DNA of 64,000 bases from Spirosoma rigui. GTDB lineage: Bacteria; Bacteroidota; Bacteroidia; Cytophagales; Spirosomataceae. The stretch is from contig NZ_CP020105.1 in the NCBI RefSeq assembly GCF_002067135.1, positions 1,550,001-1,614,000 on the forward strand, given 5' to 3'. A program made the translations under genes and the position numbers. Below, one piece after another: positions 1 through 9,277 of the stretch. Positions within the stretch are counted from its first letter, which is position 1. Each line of letters starts with the position of its first letter. The notes beneath the pieces are model-generated. The model did not search any database. It was not told where the DNA came from and saw nothing but the letters and a program-made list of their open reading frames with translations.

Positions 1-1558
1 TAAACGGCTCAACCTGCCACGATAGCCGGCGGCTGAACGAGCGCTCGAAACCGCCCGACAGATTTAACTGGCTGAAACCGTTCCAGCCTGTGCTGCCGTG
101 CCATTCTTTCGGAACGTTATACGTGTGAGCGGGATAAGCGTAGACGTAGTCTTCCCGATTGATGTAATACGTAGTAGCCCCTCCGCTCACAAACCACCGG
201 TCGGGCAGGCGACCGTCCGACCGGGGCCGGATAACCAGGTCGTAGCGCAGGTTGATCGGAATGTCGAACATCCGGCAGCTCCCGTCGACGCTCAGCGGCC
301 TTGTTGCTGATGTCCAGGTACTGGGCCACTCATAATCATTCGGGTAAGCCTTGTATATTTTTGTACTGCGTAAAACGCCCGCCTGAATGCTCCAGCGCGG
401 AGCCAGCCGGTATTCTGCCATAATTCCTACGTTGGTACCGGGCCGCTGGAGTTCCCGTAGTCCGATGCTGCTCAGATCGGGCGACACCAGGAAGCGAACA
501 CTCAGCCCCCTGGCTGAGGAAGCGGGCTGCGCCAACGCTGGCTGCGCCACTGCCGGTTGCTCAACCCGGGTGGTAGGCAGTACTACGTCCCGGCCCCGGA
601 AAGGTAACGGACTAGGCCACTGCCCCGGCCGGTTGGTGAGCGCATCGAATGATAGAAGTACCACCGGCGTGGCCACATCCGATACCGGTTGTGCACTGAT
701 ACCGGGTAACGGCTCATTCGTTTCCGAATTGCTGACTGACCCGGCCGGTGTTCGCTTTGTCGAAACCAGTCGATTGGCCTGTGTACCAAATGATCTGGTT
801 GGGTATGGTGATGCTGGGGTGTTGGCTGGCAGCACCCTGACCGAAGAATTGGTGCGTGAACGTCTGGTACTACGGTTGGCTAAACCGGTCCGAAGCCGTT
901 CGCGGGGCGCTGTTGTGCCCGACCGGGCCAGCAAATTGCTTTCTGAACGTATCCGGTCGGGCATACGGGTATCGGCCACGGGAGCCGTAGTAGCAGCGGT
1001 ACCGACAGCATTTATCTCCGCGTCTGAAGCGGGCCGACGGTCATGGCTGGTTGGCGCGGAAATCGCCGTCCGGCTGGTGCCGCGAACCTCGCTGGCCGAC
1101 AACGCTGGTAATTCCTGGTTATTCGGCCGGTTCGGCGAAGCATCAGCCCGCCGGTTGGGGACAGGATTCGCCGATTCGATTGCCTGCCGGGGCCCAACGG
1201 CTTGCTCACCGGGCAGACCGGGCTTCGTCGACGCCGTCGGCTGATCGGAGGTAGCGGGCGTCGTTGTCACCGTGCCCGGTAGCGAACGGACGTTTGTCTG
1301 GTTAACCGGCGGCCTGTTCAGGGACGTAGCCAGTACCTGTTTGTGGTACGCGTTCCAGCTACCGGCCGTCAAGATCAGCAACAGCAATACGGGCATTCCC
1401 CACCGGAGCATATGTTCCCAGGCTGAATAACGATCGTGGTTATCCAGACGGCTTTTCATATCCTGCCAGGCAGCCGGATCGAACGGTATATCGAACTCTT
1501 CCCCCGATTTTCTGAAGAGTCCGTCCAATTGATCATCGGTTGGTTCTTGCATACTCAT
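1..1558 (-). CDS. Membrane-anchored protein with C-terminal barrel-like region, partial
   Basis: The frame stays open from the ATG at 1558 to the window edge, so about 519 residues are visible and the C-terminus is missing. Residues 1-50 are acidic and probably cytoplasmic, with a FDPAAW motif near residue 26. One membrane segment lies at about 51-69. A long Ser/Thr/Pro/Arg-rich linker runs to about residue 350. The remainder has alternating aromatic and polar residues typical of outer-membrane beta-barrels (for example LSGGFERSF near the edge). The start overlaps the end of the sigma factor gene by 26 bases, which suggests translational coupling and a role as partner or anti-sigma-like protein. 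That role is inference. I do not recognise a named family. Confidence 0.7.
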   Translation of the reverse strand, partial: MSMQEPTDDQLDGLFRKSGEEFDIPFDPAAWQDMKSRLDNHDRYSAWEHMLRWGMPVLLLLILTAGSWNAYHKQVLATSLNRPPVNQTNVRSLPGTVTTTPATSDQPTASTKPGLPGEQAVGPRQAIESANPVPNRRADASPNRPNNQELPALSASEVRGTSRTAISAPTSHDRRPASDAEINAVGTAATTAPVADTRMPDRIRSESNLLARSGTTAPRERLRTGLANRSTRRSRTNSSVRVLPANTPASPYPTRSFGTQANRLVSTKRTPAGSVSNSETNEPLPGISAQPVSDVATPVVLLSFDALTNRPGQWPSPLPFRGRDVVLPTTRVEQPAVAQPALAQPASSARGLSVRFLVSPDLSSIGLRELQRPGTNVGIMAEYRLAPRWSIQAGVLRSTKIYKAYPNDYEWPSTWTSATRPLSVDGSCRMFDIPINLRYDLVIRPRSDGRLPDRWFVSGGATTYYINREDYVYAYPAHTYNVPKEWHGSTGWNGFSQLNLSGGFERSFSRRLSWQVEPF

Positions 1559-2111
1559 CGTAGTTTAATTGCTTCAGCAACAGGCGCAGGTTTTCCCGCG
1601 CTCGTGCCAGGTTCGACTTCGACGCCCCAACCGAAATGCCGAGTTGTGCAGCAATTTCGTCGTGCGTAAATCCATCCATAACGTATAAATTAAAGACCAG
1701 CCGGTAGGCCGGTGATAAGTGCTGGATCAAACCCAGCAGTTCTTCGTGTGCAAGCTGACTCTGCGCGTCGGCCGTTTCCGACATAACAGTTTGCTCGGCC
1801 CGTTCTACAGTCTCAAAATGGTGATGACGAACCTCTTGCCGATAGTGATCGAGAGCCGCGTTGATCAGAATCCGCCGGAGCCAGCCTTTGAAGGGCTGGG
1901 TGGTGTCATACTGTTCCAGACGCGTGAAGACTTTCAAAAACCCATCGTTCAGCACTTCCAGCGCGCCCTCGCGCGTGGGTGCATACCGCAAACAAATGCT
2001 CATTGCATACCCATAAAATTGCCGATAGAGCAATTCCTGGCTTTGCCGGTGGTTGCGTAAGCAACCCGCCAGCAAGTCAGATAAGTGTGGGATGTTAGGA
2101 GCGTTAGCCAT
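1533..2111 (-). CDS. ECF-type RNA polymerase sigma factor
   Basis: The 192-residue protein has the size and layout of an extracytoplasmic-function sigma factor. A region 2 helix bundle occupies roughly residues 20-90, including FLKVFTRL and WLRRILINAALD. A region 4 helix-turn-helix lies around 125-180, with FTHDEIAAQLGIS followed by the recognition helix SNLARARENL. It would direct core polymerase to a small set of promoters. The downstream gene overlaps it and encodes a one-segment membrane protein, the usual position of a cognate regulator in this phylum. Targets cannot be read from the window. Confidence 0.9.
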   Translation of the reverse strand: MANAPNIPHLSDLLAGCLRNHRQSQELLYRQFYGYAMSICLRYAPTREGALEVLNDGFLKVFTRLEQYDTTQPFKGWLRRILINAALDHYRQEVRHHHFETVERAEQTVMSETADAQSQLAHEELLGLIQHLSPAYRLVFNLYVMDGFTHDEIAAQLGISVGASKSNLARARENLRLLLKQLNYDEYARTNR

Positions 2112-2149
2112 TAATTAAGAGGATCGTTGGATACTGCTTTTACCAAATA

Positions 2150-2195
2150 GGTAAGACAGGCGCTGTAGACTAGTTGGATAAATGCCTGCCTTACC
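2150..2195 (-). terminator. Hairpin downstream of the repeat lipoprotein gene
   Basis: Arms 2150-2161 and 2184-2195 pair over 12 bases with one imperfection. The hairpin lies just beyond the stop of the minus-strand gene ending at 2208. The following T-run is weak, so it may terminate inefficiently into the sigma gene. Confidence 0.45.
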
Positions 2196-2207
2196 AAACG
2201 TTATCAC

Positions 2208-3047
2208 TCAGCTTTCCGGTGCATTAGGTGATGTTTTGTACACGACCGGCCACACACCGGGCCGGGGTACGCTAACCCCCTTGGTACTACCCCGAACGCC
2301 CTGGTCATTACCGAAATAGTAGAGCGGCCAGCCTTTGTAGGTAACCTGGGTTTTGCCGAACACGGTGATCGTACCGAAATCGGCTTTGTTCAGCGTCGAC
2401 GGAACCTCGTCAACCGTTCCTTCAAACAAGGGCCATACCGCGTTGTTACTCAGGTCGGCTTTGGTGAACGTATTCTTGTTCTTTTTGTCCGGGGCAAACG
2501 CGTAGAGAGTCCGCCCTGCGTTGTCGGTCAAAAATAACGAATTTCCCGTACCTTCCTTAGCGTCAAACGTATACAGCTTGCCGTCCTGGCCCGTTAGTTG
2601 CCGAGAGGCTATCAGCACAGTATAGTTTGGCTTGGCGGCAATCCAGACGTTTCCAACATTTTCGCCGGTAACATCGCCAGCCTTGGTGTCGTTTTTGAAA
2701 TAATACAGGGGCCAGCCTTTGAATGCCGTTTGTTTGGCCCCGTCGGCGCGGGTAATGGTGGTAAAATCAGACTGGTTGAGTCCGTTGCCCAGCGTGAGGG
2801 ATTCTTTGTAATAAATGGGCCAGTTTGTCAGGCAGTTGCCGCTACAGTTGGCGTTTCCATCGGCATCGGGCGCAAACACGTACAGCGTATGACCACCATC
2901 GCCCGTCAAAACCCGCCCCAGCGATGTGGTTTCGAGATTGAGGTCGGTCGTTATAACGGGATTCGGTTCGTCCTTACAGGCCAACAGGGCCATACCGATT
3001 AGCGCCGTCATGGACAGCAAGTGCGTTTTACGAAGGAAGGGTTGCAT
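2208..3047 (-). CDS. Lipoprotein with two COG4315-type repeats
   Basis: The 279-residue product begins with a signal peptide ending in a lipobox (LLAC, Cys at about residue 24), so it should be a lipid-anchored envelope protein. Two related halves follow. Each carries a GRTLYVF/GRTLYAF-like start, a WP(I/L) segment and the phrase FKGWPLYYF or YKGWPLYYF. This matches the secreted repeat family of unknown function (Pfam Lipoprotein_15, COG4315). The first half has a CSGNC pair in the position usual for the family. The function is not established. The gene has a private spacer on both sides and no clear operon partner. Confidence 0.8.
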   Translation of the reverse strand: MQPFLRKTHLLSMTALIGMALLACKDEPNPVITTDLNLETTSLGRVLTGDGGHTLYVFAPDADGNANCSGNCLTNWPIYYKESLTLGNGLNQSDFTTITRADGAKQTAFKGWPLYYFKNDTKAGDVTGENVGNVWIAAKPNYTVLIASRQLTGQDGKLYTFDAKEGTGNSLFLTDNAGRTLYAFAPDKKNKNTFTKADLSNNAVWPLFEGTVDEVPSTLNKADFGTITVFGKTQVTYKGWPLYYFGNDQGVRGSTKGVSVPRPGVWPVVYKTSPNAPES

Positions 3048-3125
3048 TGTATCAACTGTGTTTGACGGTGAAAACAGAACAGTTGAACCGGTTCATTCGC
3101 AGTACGGAGAATGCCCGAAAAGGGT

Positions 3126-3163
3126 TGCGTGGGGTACGTAAAATTTCTTTCGTACCCCACGCA
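3126..3163 (-). terminator. Terminator hairpin after the SDR gene
   Basis: Perfect 13-base arms (3126-3138 and 3151-3163) flank a 12-base AT-rich loop, 5 bases past the SDR stop codon. A short T-rich stretch follows on the minus strand. Confidence 0.6.
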
Positions 3164-3167
3164 TTTG

Positions 3168-3938
3168 TCAGTAACCCCAGGCCATCAGCCCACCGTCGGC
3201 CGCAATGGTCTGGCCGGTAACATACCCCGATGCGGGCATACTGAGGAACGATACGACCGAGGCTACTTCGTTGGCCTCACCAATGCGGTTCATGGGCGTC
3301 CGCTTCAAAATAGCCGACCGCTTCTCGGGGTTGTTGAGCACCGCCGAGGCCAGGGGCGTGGTAATGTACCAGGGTGCTACGGCGTTGACCCGAATACCAT
3401 CGGGTGCCCATTCGACGGCTAGGTTACGGGTGAGCTGTAGCATAGCGGCTTTGGTCATCCCGTAGAGCGATCCGCTGCTGGTGTGGGTCAGGCCCGATAC
3501 CGACGATACCATCACCACTTTCCCGGTGCCCGATGCTTTCAGGAGGGGGTAAGCGGCCTGCGTGAGCTCGTAGGCCGACCGCAGGTTGGTGTTCAGAATG
3601 TGGTCATACTCCGCACTGCTGTACTCGGCGGTGGGTTTACGGATGTTTGTTCCTGCGTTGTTGACGAGGATGTCGAGCGTATCCCACCCGGCCCGGACGG
3701 CTTCAATAACGCGTCCGGCTTCGCCCGGCTGACTGATGTCGGCGGCAATGCCCTCAACGGTATGGCCTTGCTGGCGGTAGTCGGCCAGTTGCTGTTGTAA
3801 CAGATCATTAGTGCGGGCAACAATAAAGACGGTCGCACCGAGGTCCAGAAACTGACGGACGATTGCTTCGCCGATGCCTTTGGTACCACCCGTTACAAGG
3901 GCGCGCTGGCCGGCGAGCGACCATAGGGACTGATTCAT
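3168..3938 (-). CDS. Short-chain dehydrogenase/reductase (SDR)
   Basis: The 256-residue protein has the classical SDR layout: the nucleotide-binding TGGTKGIG at residues 16-23, NNAG near 92, the catalytic Ser in a VSSVSG segment, and YxxxK in YGMTKAA. Length and the C-terminal [14 protein letters not shown] are typical of tropinone reductase-like or 3-oxoacyl-reductase-like enzymes that use NAD(P)H on small carbonyl substrates. The substrate cannot be told from sequence. It is transcribed alone between two hairpin-bounded spacers. Confidence 0.9.
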   Translation of the reverse strand: MNQSLWSLAGQRALVTGGTKGIGEAIVRQFLDLGATVFIVARTNDLLQQQLADYRQQGHTVEGIAADISQPGEAGRVIEAVRAGWDTLDILVNNAGTNIRKPTAEYSSAEYDHILNTNLRSAYELTQAAYPLLKASGTGKVVMVSSVSGLTHTSSGSLYGMTKAAMLQLTRNLAVEWAPDGIRVNAVAPWYITTPLASAVLNNPEKRSAILKRTPMNRIGEANEVASVVSFLSMPASGYVTGQTIAADGGLMAWGY

Positions 3939-4078
3939 AAACGATGGTTTTTTGGCTTAATAGTGGCGAAAGTTAATCAGCAGATAAGGGTAAACCAGCG
4001 AGTGGAGCCGAATCGGCCGGCCTTTTGCGATCTACCCGTTCTACGCTATATTTAAGCGTTCCCAACCAAACTCACCTC

Positions 4079-5422
4079 ATGAACAAACGAATCGGGCTGC
4101 TGGCCGGGCTAATCCTCTCGGCGGGTATTGCCGCATCGGCACAGAACAAGCCCAGGCCGGAAGACGTGCAGACGTTCACGCTCAAGAACGGCATGAAATT
4201 CATGGTCCTCGAAGACCATTCGATCCCCAACGCCAATCTATACACGTTCTGGAAAGTAGGCTCCCGCAACGAGGTACACGGCATTACGGGCCTGTCGCAC
4301 TTCTTTGAGCACATGATGTTCAACGGTGCCAAAAAGTACGGTCCTAAACAATTTGACCGGACCATGGAAGCCAATGGCGGCTCGAATAATGCCTACACGA
4401 CCCAAAACACAACCGTCTATACCGACTGGTTCCAGCGCGACGCGATTGAAACCATCTTCGACCTCGAAGCCGACCGGATTCGTGACCTGGCCATCGACCC
4501 GAAAATGGTGGAGAGTGAGCGGGGCGTGGTCTTGTCGGAGCGGAGTACGGGGCTGGAAAATAGTAACTACCGGGTGATCAGCGAACTGGTGCAGGCAACG
4601 GCTTTTGTCGAGCATCCCTATATGTTTCCCGTTATTGGCTTCGAGTCAGATATCAAAAAATGGACGCAGGCCGACCTGGAGCGCTATTTCAAGACGTATT
4701 ACTCACCCAACAATGCCGTTGCTGTGGTGGTGGGTGACGTGACAGCCGCGCAGGTGAAGAAACTGGCCGAGAAATATATTGAGCCAATCCCGGCGCAGAA
4801 ACTTCCTGACAGTCTCCGTACCGTTGAGCCGCCCCAGAACGGCGAACGGCGCGTAACGACTTACAAGGACGTCGCTACGCCCAATATTATGCTGGCCTAC
4901 CACACCCCCGCTACGAGCCACCCCGATTACTACGCCCTCGATCTGCTGAGTGGTATCCTGAGTTCGGGTAACTCGTCGCGCCTGGTTAAATCGCTGGTGC
5001 TCGATTCAACCATCGCGTCGCGGGCATTTACCAATTTCGGCGAATCGTTTGACCCGGATCTGTTTGCTATATATGCCATTGCCGCCAGCAACGTATCAGC
5101 CGAGCAGCTGGAGCGGTCGGTGCTGGGTCAGATTGACAAGGTCGCCAACAGCGGAATAACCGATACGGAACTGCAGAAGCTGAAGAACCAGAAGCTGATG
5201 GAATTTTACCGGACGATGGAAACCATCAACGGCAAAGCCAACTCGCTCGGTACCTACGAACTGTTCTTCGGCGACTACAAAAAACTTTACGAAGCACCGG
5301 CCCTATACGAGAAAGTAACCAAAGAAGACGTGCAGCGGGTGGCCAAAACCTACCTCACTGCCCGTAATCGCACCGTTGGTTACCTGCTTCCCGAACCGAA
5401 AAAGACGGGCGGAGCTAATTAA
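4079..5422 (+). CDS. M16 family zinc peptidase, catalytic partner
   Basis: I chose the ATG at 4079 because a signal peptide (about residues 1-21, ending ASAQ) begins there; the frame is open 54 bases further upstream. The 447-residue protein carries the inverted zinc motif HFFEH at residues 74-78, with downstream glutamates around 147-155 as the expected third ligand. It has the two-lobe length of a single M16B subunit. It should act in the periplasm on short peptides, paired with the next gene product, which lacks the zinc ligands. The pair is collinear, with a strong palindrome between the genes. Confidence 0.9.
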   Translation: MNKRIGLLAGLILSAGIAASAQNKPRPEDVQTFTLKNGMKFMVLEDHSIPNANLYTFWKVGSRNEVHGITGLSHFFEHMMFNGAKKYGPKQFDRTMEANGGSNNAYTTQNTTVYTDWFQRDAIETIFDLEADRIRDLAIDPKMVESERGVVLSERSTGLENSNYRVISELVQATAFVEHPYMFPVIGFESDIKKWTQADLERYFKTYYSPNNAVAVVVGDVTAAQVKKLAEKYIEPIPAQKLPDSLRTVEPPQNGERRVTTYKDVATPNIMLAYHTPATSHPDYYALDLLSGILSSGNSSRLVKSLVLDSTIASRAFTNFGESFDPDLFAIYAIAASNVSAEQLERSVLGQIDKVANSGITDTELQKLKNQKLMEFYRTMETINGKANSLGTYELFFGDYKKLYEAPALYEKVTKEDVQRVAKTYLTARNRTVGYLLPEPKKTGGAN

Positions 5423-5427
5423 ACCGA

Positions 5428-5478
5428 CCCCTCACCCCCGGCCCCTCTCCCATGGGGCGAGGGGCCGGGGGTGAGGGG
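5428..5478. repeat. 51-nt GC-rich palindrome between the M16 genes
   Basis: Perfect 20-base arms (5428-5447 and 5459-5478) flank an 11-base loop that itself contains CCCATGGG. No T-tract follows, so it does not look like a simple terminator. The CCCCTCACCCCCGG type of arm resembles dispersed palindromes seen in several bacterial genomes. Confidence 0.85.
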
Positions 5479-5493
5479 TACTTATCCCACATT

Positions 5494-6870
5494 ATGAAAT
5501 ACATACTTACTTTCATTACCGCCCTGATCGTTACGGGCGCAGCGTCGGCGCAGACATTTAAGGTACCGCCGTACCAGAAATTCAAACTCAAAAACGGTCT
5601 GACGGTCTACCTGATGGAGCAGCGCGAAGTGCCGCTCATCAACGTATCGGCGGTGTTCGATGCCGGGGCGGTGCAGGACGGTACACGGTACGGTCTGGCC
5701 AATATGACCGCCGAAGCCATGCTGTTCGGAAGCGCCAACTATACGAAAGCGCAACTGGAAGAGAAAGCCGAATACGTAGGCGCATCGGTCGATACCTACG
5801 CTGGTAAAGAGGTGGCGAAAATCACTGCGTCATTCGCCGTGAAAGATCAGGACCTGCTGTTCAACATCCTACAGGATGTGATCACCCGACCAACCTTCGA
5901 TCAGGGCGAATTCGACAAATACAAACAGCGGCAGCTGCTGCAGCTAACCCAGCAAAAAGAAAGTCCCCGGTCGGTGCTGACGTCCTATTTTAACCAGTTC
6001 GTCTTTACGGGACATCCTTACGCCAATCCCGTAACGGGTACGCCATCGGCAGTTTCGGCGGTTACGGCGGCCGACGCCCGACAGTTCTACCAGAAGAATT
6101 ACACCACCGACCGGGCGGCTATCGCGGTAGTGGGCGATTTCAATACGGCCGACATGAAAAAGCGCATCACGACGCTGTTTGGTAGTTGGAAAACGGCGGC
6201 TGCTACGTCGCCCCGGCTGACCGAGCCAACCGTTTCGTTCGATAAGAACCGGGTGTTGCTGGTCAATAAGGACGATGCCCGCGAAGCAACGTTCATGATT
6301 GGCGGTAAAGGCATTACGCAGAACAACCCCGATTTTATTCCTGTCACCGTTGTCAATACCATTCTGGGCGGTCGGTTTACATCGTGGCTCAATGATGCTT
6401 TACGCGTCAATTCGGGCCTGACCTACGGCGCTGGCAGCCGGTTCAGTACCTACCGAAACACCGGAACGTTTGCCATCTCGACCTTTACCAAAGTGAGCAC
6501 CACGACCGACGCTATCGACCTGGCGCTGGTGGTACTGGACAGTCTGCACAAGACCGGTATCGACGAGAAAACCCTGACCTCGGCCAAAAACTACGTAAAA
6601 GCGGACTTCCCCCCAAACTACGAATCGGCCGGGGCACTCGCCAATTTGCTGACGGATATGTTCAGTCTGGGCTTCGATGAGTCGTTTATCAATAATTTTC
6701 AGAAAAATGTTGACGGCCTGACGGTAGCCCGTACCCGACAGATCATTGACCAGTATTTCCCGAAGAACAACCTTCAGTTTGTGCTGATTGGCAAAGCCGA
6801 AACCATCCGGGACAAGGTGAAGAAATACGGTACGATAACCGAGAAGGAAATAAAGGCCGAGGGTTTTTAA
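5494..6870 (+). CDS. M16 family peptidase-like protein, inactive partner
   Basis: The ATG at 5494 starts a clear signal peptide (residues 1-20, ending ASAQ); an in-frame ATG at 5452 lies inside the palindrome and is not used here. The 458-residue protein has the M16 two-lobe fold. The zinc motif position reads NMTAE instead of HxxEH, so no metal site remains. It keeps the C-lobe GGRFTSWLN...GLTYGAGS segment, which holds the Arg and Tyr that bind substrate in the non-catalytic subunit of two-chain M16 enzymes. It probably forms a heterodimer with the preceding product. Confidence 0.88.
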   Translation: MKYILTFITALIVTGAASAQTFKVPPYQKFKLKNGLTVYLMEQREVPLINVSAVFDAGAVQDGTRYGLANMTAEAMLFGSANYTKAQLEEKAEYVGASVDTYAGKEVAKITASFAVKDQDLLFNILQDVITRPTFDQGEFDKYKQRQLLQLTQQKESPRSVLTSYFNQFVFTGHPYANPVTGTPSAVSAVTAADARQFYQKNYTTDRAAIAVVGDFNTADMKKRITTLFGSWKTAAATSPRLTEPTVSFDKNRVLLVNKDDAREATFMIGGKGITQNNPDFIPVTVVNTILGGRFTSWLNDALRVNSGLTYGAGSRFSTYRNTGTFAISTFTKVSTTTDAIDLALVVLDSLHKTGIDEKTLTSAKNYVKADFPPNYESAGALANLLTDMFSLGFDESFINNFQKNVDGLTVARTRQIIDQYFPKNNLQFVLIGKAETIRDKVKKYGTITEKEIKAEGF

Positions 6871-6924
6871 CGGCCCCGCGCGCCATCTGGACCAGTTGAC
6901 GTTTTTTAGTTAAACAGATAAGTC

Positions 6925-6932
6925 TACCTTTG
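6925..6932 (+). promoter_or_regulatory. Candidate -7 box before the cobalamin riboswitch
   Basis: TACCTTTG matches the Bacteroidota -7 consensus TAnnTTTG. A TTG lies upstream at 6896-6898, a slightly long spacing. Transcription would start just before the riboswitch. Confidence 0.5.
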
Positions 6933-6942
6933 CGCTGCGTTT

Positions 6943-7100
6943 TAGGTTTACCCTCTTAACAAGGGTAATTAAAAGGGAACACCGGTGCAAAACCGGGGCT
7001 ATACCCGTAGCTGTGAGTTCGATCCATAGCCGATGACAACAACGCCACTGCCTTTGGGTGGGAAGGCGTCATCGGTCGAACAAGCCAGAAGACCTGCCTT
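6943..7100 (+). ncRNA. Cobalamin (AdoCbl-type) riboswitch
   Basis: The leader contains the conserved parts of a cobalamin riboswitch in the right order: a closing stem, the GGGAAC/CCGGTGCAAAACCGG core, the CCCGTAGCTGTGA segment, the GATGAC and GCCACTG strands, a GGGAAGGCG segment and the B12 box (GCCAGAAGACCTGCC, about 7084-7098). Binding of adenosylcobalamin normally represses the downstream genes. The next gene is a TonB-dependent receptor whose start lies about 160 bases beyond, so the switch should control corrinoid uptake and salvage genes. Confidence 0.95.
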
Positions 7101-7261
7101 AAACGAATTCATGATTCGAGCTTTCGGGTAAAAAGCCGGGGATGAAAGACGTTTTTCGGTTGAATGGCGTGGTCATTTGGATGACCATTGACGGGTGCGC
7201 ACCCAGTCTATCTTTTATTTTCACTATCCGTCAGCTCATTACTTAATCAACCTGATTAATA

Positions 7262-9259
7262 ATGGGCAACACTACTACCTTGCTGTCGGCCGTCCTGGCC
7301 ACCACCTGTCTGTCAGCATTCGCGCAGACCAGTTCCAATCCACCCGTTTCGCCAGCCCGGCAACTGGATGCCGTTACCGTAACGGCCAACAAAGTCGAGC
7401 AGAAGCTTTCGCAAACGGGTAAAGTCGTCACCGTTCTCTCCGATTCCATCCTGCAACGTTACGCAACCCAGTCGGTGAGCGAGCTCCTGTCGCGGCAGGC
7501 GGGTCTCCAGATTGTGGGTGCCAATGGCCCGCTGGGTACCAATCCGGATATTTACATGCGCGGTGCATCGGCGGGGAACACGCTGATCCTGCTGGACGGA
7601 CTTCCCGTTTACGACCCGTCGGGTACGGCCAATACGTTTGACCTGAACCTGCTGACGGTGGGCGAGTGCGACCGGATCGAGATTTTGCGCGGTGCCCAGT
7701 CGACAACCTACGGGTCTGATGCGGTGGCGGGCGTAATCAATATTTTCACCCGCCGGGGTGCGGCCAGTGGCGCCGGCCGCAAGCCAGTAGGCGTAACGGC
7801 ATCACTCAACTACGGTAGTTACCAGACTTTCCGGGGAACGGTTGGTGTGAGTGGACAAACCGAAAAACTATCCTACAACGTACAATACACCCGCCAGTCG
7901 TCGGCTGGTTTCTCGGCCGCTACTGACCGAACCGGTCAGCAGAATTTCGACAAGGACGGGTATCGGCAGAATGCGTTGCTGGCGAATCTGACACTGCAAC
8001 TGAGTTCGAAACTGAGCTGGCAGATCCGGGGTATCACGACCGGCTACTCGACCGACCTGGATGCGGGCGCGTTTGCCGATGAGAAAGACTTCACGTACCA
8101 CAACCAGTTCAAGCAGATCGCAACGGGTCTGACTTACCGGCATAATCACGGTCGGCTGGTTGTCAACTACGGCCTGAGTGATAGCCGCCGTACTTACACC
8201 AACGATTCGATGGCGGTGGAACCGGGCGCTTTCGATAAATATTCGTACCAGGAATACGGCGGGCTGGCTCAGTTTGCCGAAGCTTACCACAGCCTGAAGG
8301 TAGGCAACTGGGGCGAACTGCTCACCGGGGCCGATTATCGATTCAGCAACACGGATCAGATCTACCGATCCATCAGCTCATTCGGGCTGTACGAAGCGCC
8401 ACCCATTGGTGCTGATACCGCGCGTATCGGTCAGCTGGGTGTTTACGCCACGGGTATCGTAACGCCGTACAGGGGCCTGTCGGTGGAGCTGGGCGGCCGG
8501 TATAACCGCAATTCGCTGTACGGCAGCGTATTCACGTACTCGTTTAACCCGTCGTATCTGGTCGCCGACCGCGTCAAGGTATTCGTGAATCTGTCGTCGG
8601 GTTTCCGGGCGCCTACGCTCTACCAGCTTTTCTCGCCCTATGGCAACAAGGCGCTGCAGCCTGAACGCAGTCACTCGACCGAAGCAGGCTTGCAACTCTT
8701 TACCAAAAGTCGCAATGCCTGGGTGCGGGCCGTGTATTTCGATCGCCAGATCGAGCATGTTATCTTCTTCGAGTCGCTGAATGCCGCGCCGTTTGGTCGT
8801 TACATCAACTTCGACCGGCAGCATGACCACGGCTGGGAGTTTGAAGTGCAGTCGCAGATGAACAAGCTGCTGCTGACGGGTAACCTGACCCTGCTCAACG
8901 GGGCTATCACTACGCAGACTGCTGGTCGCGACACGACGTACAACAACCTGTTTCGTCGTCCAAAAACGCAGTTGAATTTCAGTGCGGGCTACCAGTTTAC
9001 ACCGGCCCTGCTGGTGAGTGCTACAGTCCGGACGGTAGGCGATCGGGTCGACCGGTTTTATAACAACGAAACGTTTGGCACCGAAAACGTAACCCTACGG
9101 GCCTACACAACGCTTGATATCTATGCCGAAGGCAAGATCAACCCCCGGCTCCGCCTGTATGGCGACATTCGCAATCTGTTCAACGAGTCATACACGGATG
9201 TGTACGGCTATAACACCCGCGGCCGTAATGCCAATGTGGGTGTACGCTTTACCTGGTAG
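7262..9259 (+). CDS. btuB: BtuB-like TonB-dependent corrinoid receptor
   Basis: The 665-residue protein has a signal peptide (about 1-22, ending AFAQ), a TonB-box-like region (LDAVTVTANK, about residues 36-45), a plug domain with LLDGLPVYD and AGVINIFTRR, and a 22-strand-type barrel ending in an aromatic residue (VGVRFTW). Barrel phrases such as LSSGFRAPTLYQLFSPYGN are typical of vitamin B12 and related receptors. The cobalamin riboswitch directly upstream and the corrinoid genes downstream support B12 or corrinoid import across the outer membrane. It is somewhat longer than the Escherichia coli BtuB. Confidence 0.9.
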   Translation: MGNTTTLLSAVLATTCLSAFAQTSSNPPVSPARQLDAVTVTANKVEQKLSQTGKVVTVLSDSILQRYATQSVSELLSRQAGLQIVGANGPLGTNPDIYMRGASAGNTLILLDGLPVYDPSGTANTFDLNLLTVGECDRIEILRGAQSTTYGSDAVAGVINIFTRRGAASGAGRKPVGVTASLNYGSYQTFRGTVGVSGQTEKLSYNVQYTRQSSAGFSAATDRTGQQNFDKDGYRQNALLANLTLQLSSKLSWQIRGITTGYSTDLDAGAFADEKDFTYHNQFKQIATGLTYRHNHGRLVVNYGLSDSRRTYTNDSMAVEPGAFDKYSYQEYGGLAQFAEAYHSLKVGNWGELLTGADYRFSNTDQIYRSISSFGLYEAPPIGADTARIGQLGVYATGIVTPYRGLSVELGGRYNRNSLYGSVFTYSFNPSYLVADRVKVFVNLSSGFRAPTLYQLFSPYGNKALQPERSHSTEAGLQLFTKSRNAWVRAVYFDRQIEHVIFFESLNAAPFGRYINFDRQHDHGWEFEVQSQMNKLLLTGNLTLLNGAITTQTAGRDTTYNNLFRRPKTQLNFSAGYQFTPALLVSATVRTVGDRVDRFYNNETFGTENVTLRAYTTLDIYAEGKINPRLRLYGDIRNLFNESYTDVYGYNTRGRNANVGVRFTW

Positions 9260-9277
9260 TATTTTTAGACACGTACT

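Noticed and set aside
387-1244. Open frame of 285 codons on the plus strand
   Set aside because: It is antisense to the overlapping minus-strand gene, whose frame is open through the same region and has a coherent domain order. The plus-strand product has no recognisable feature.
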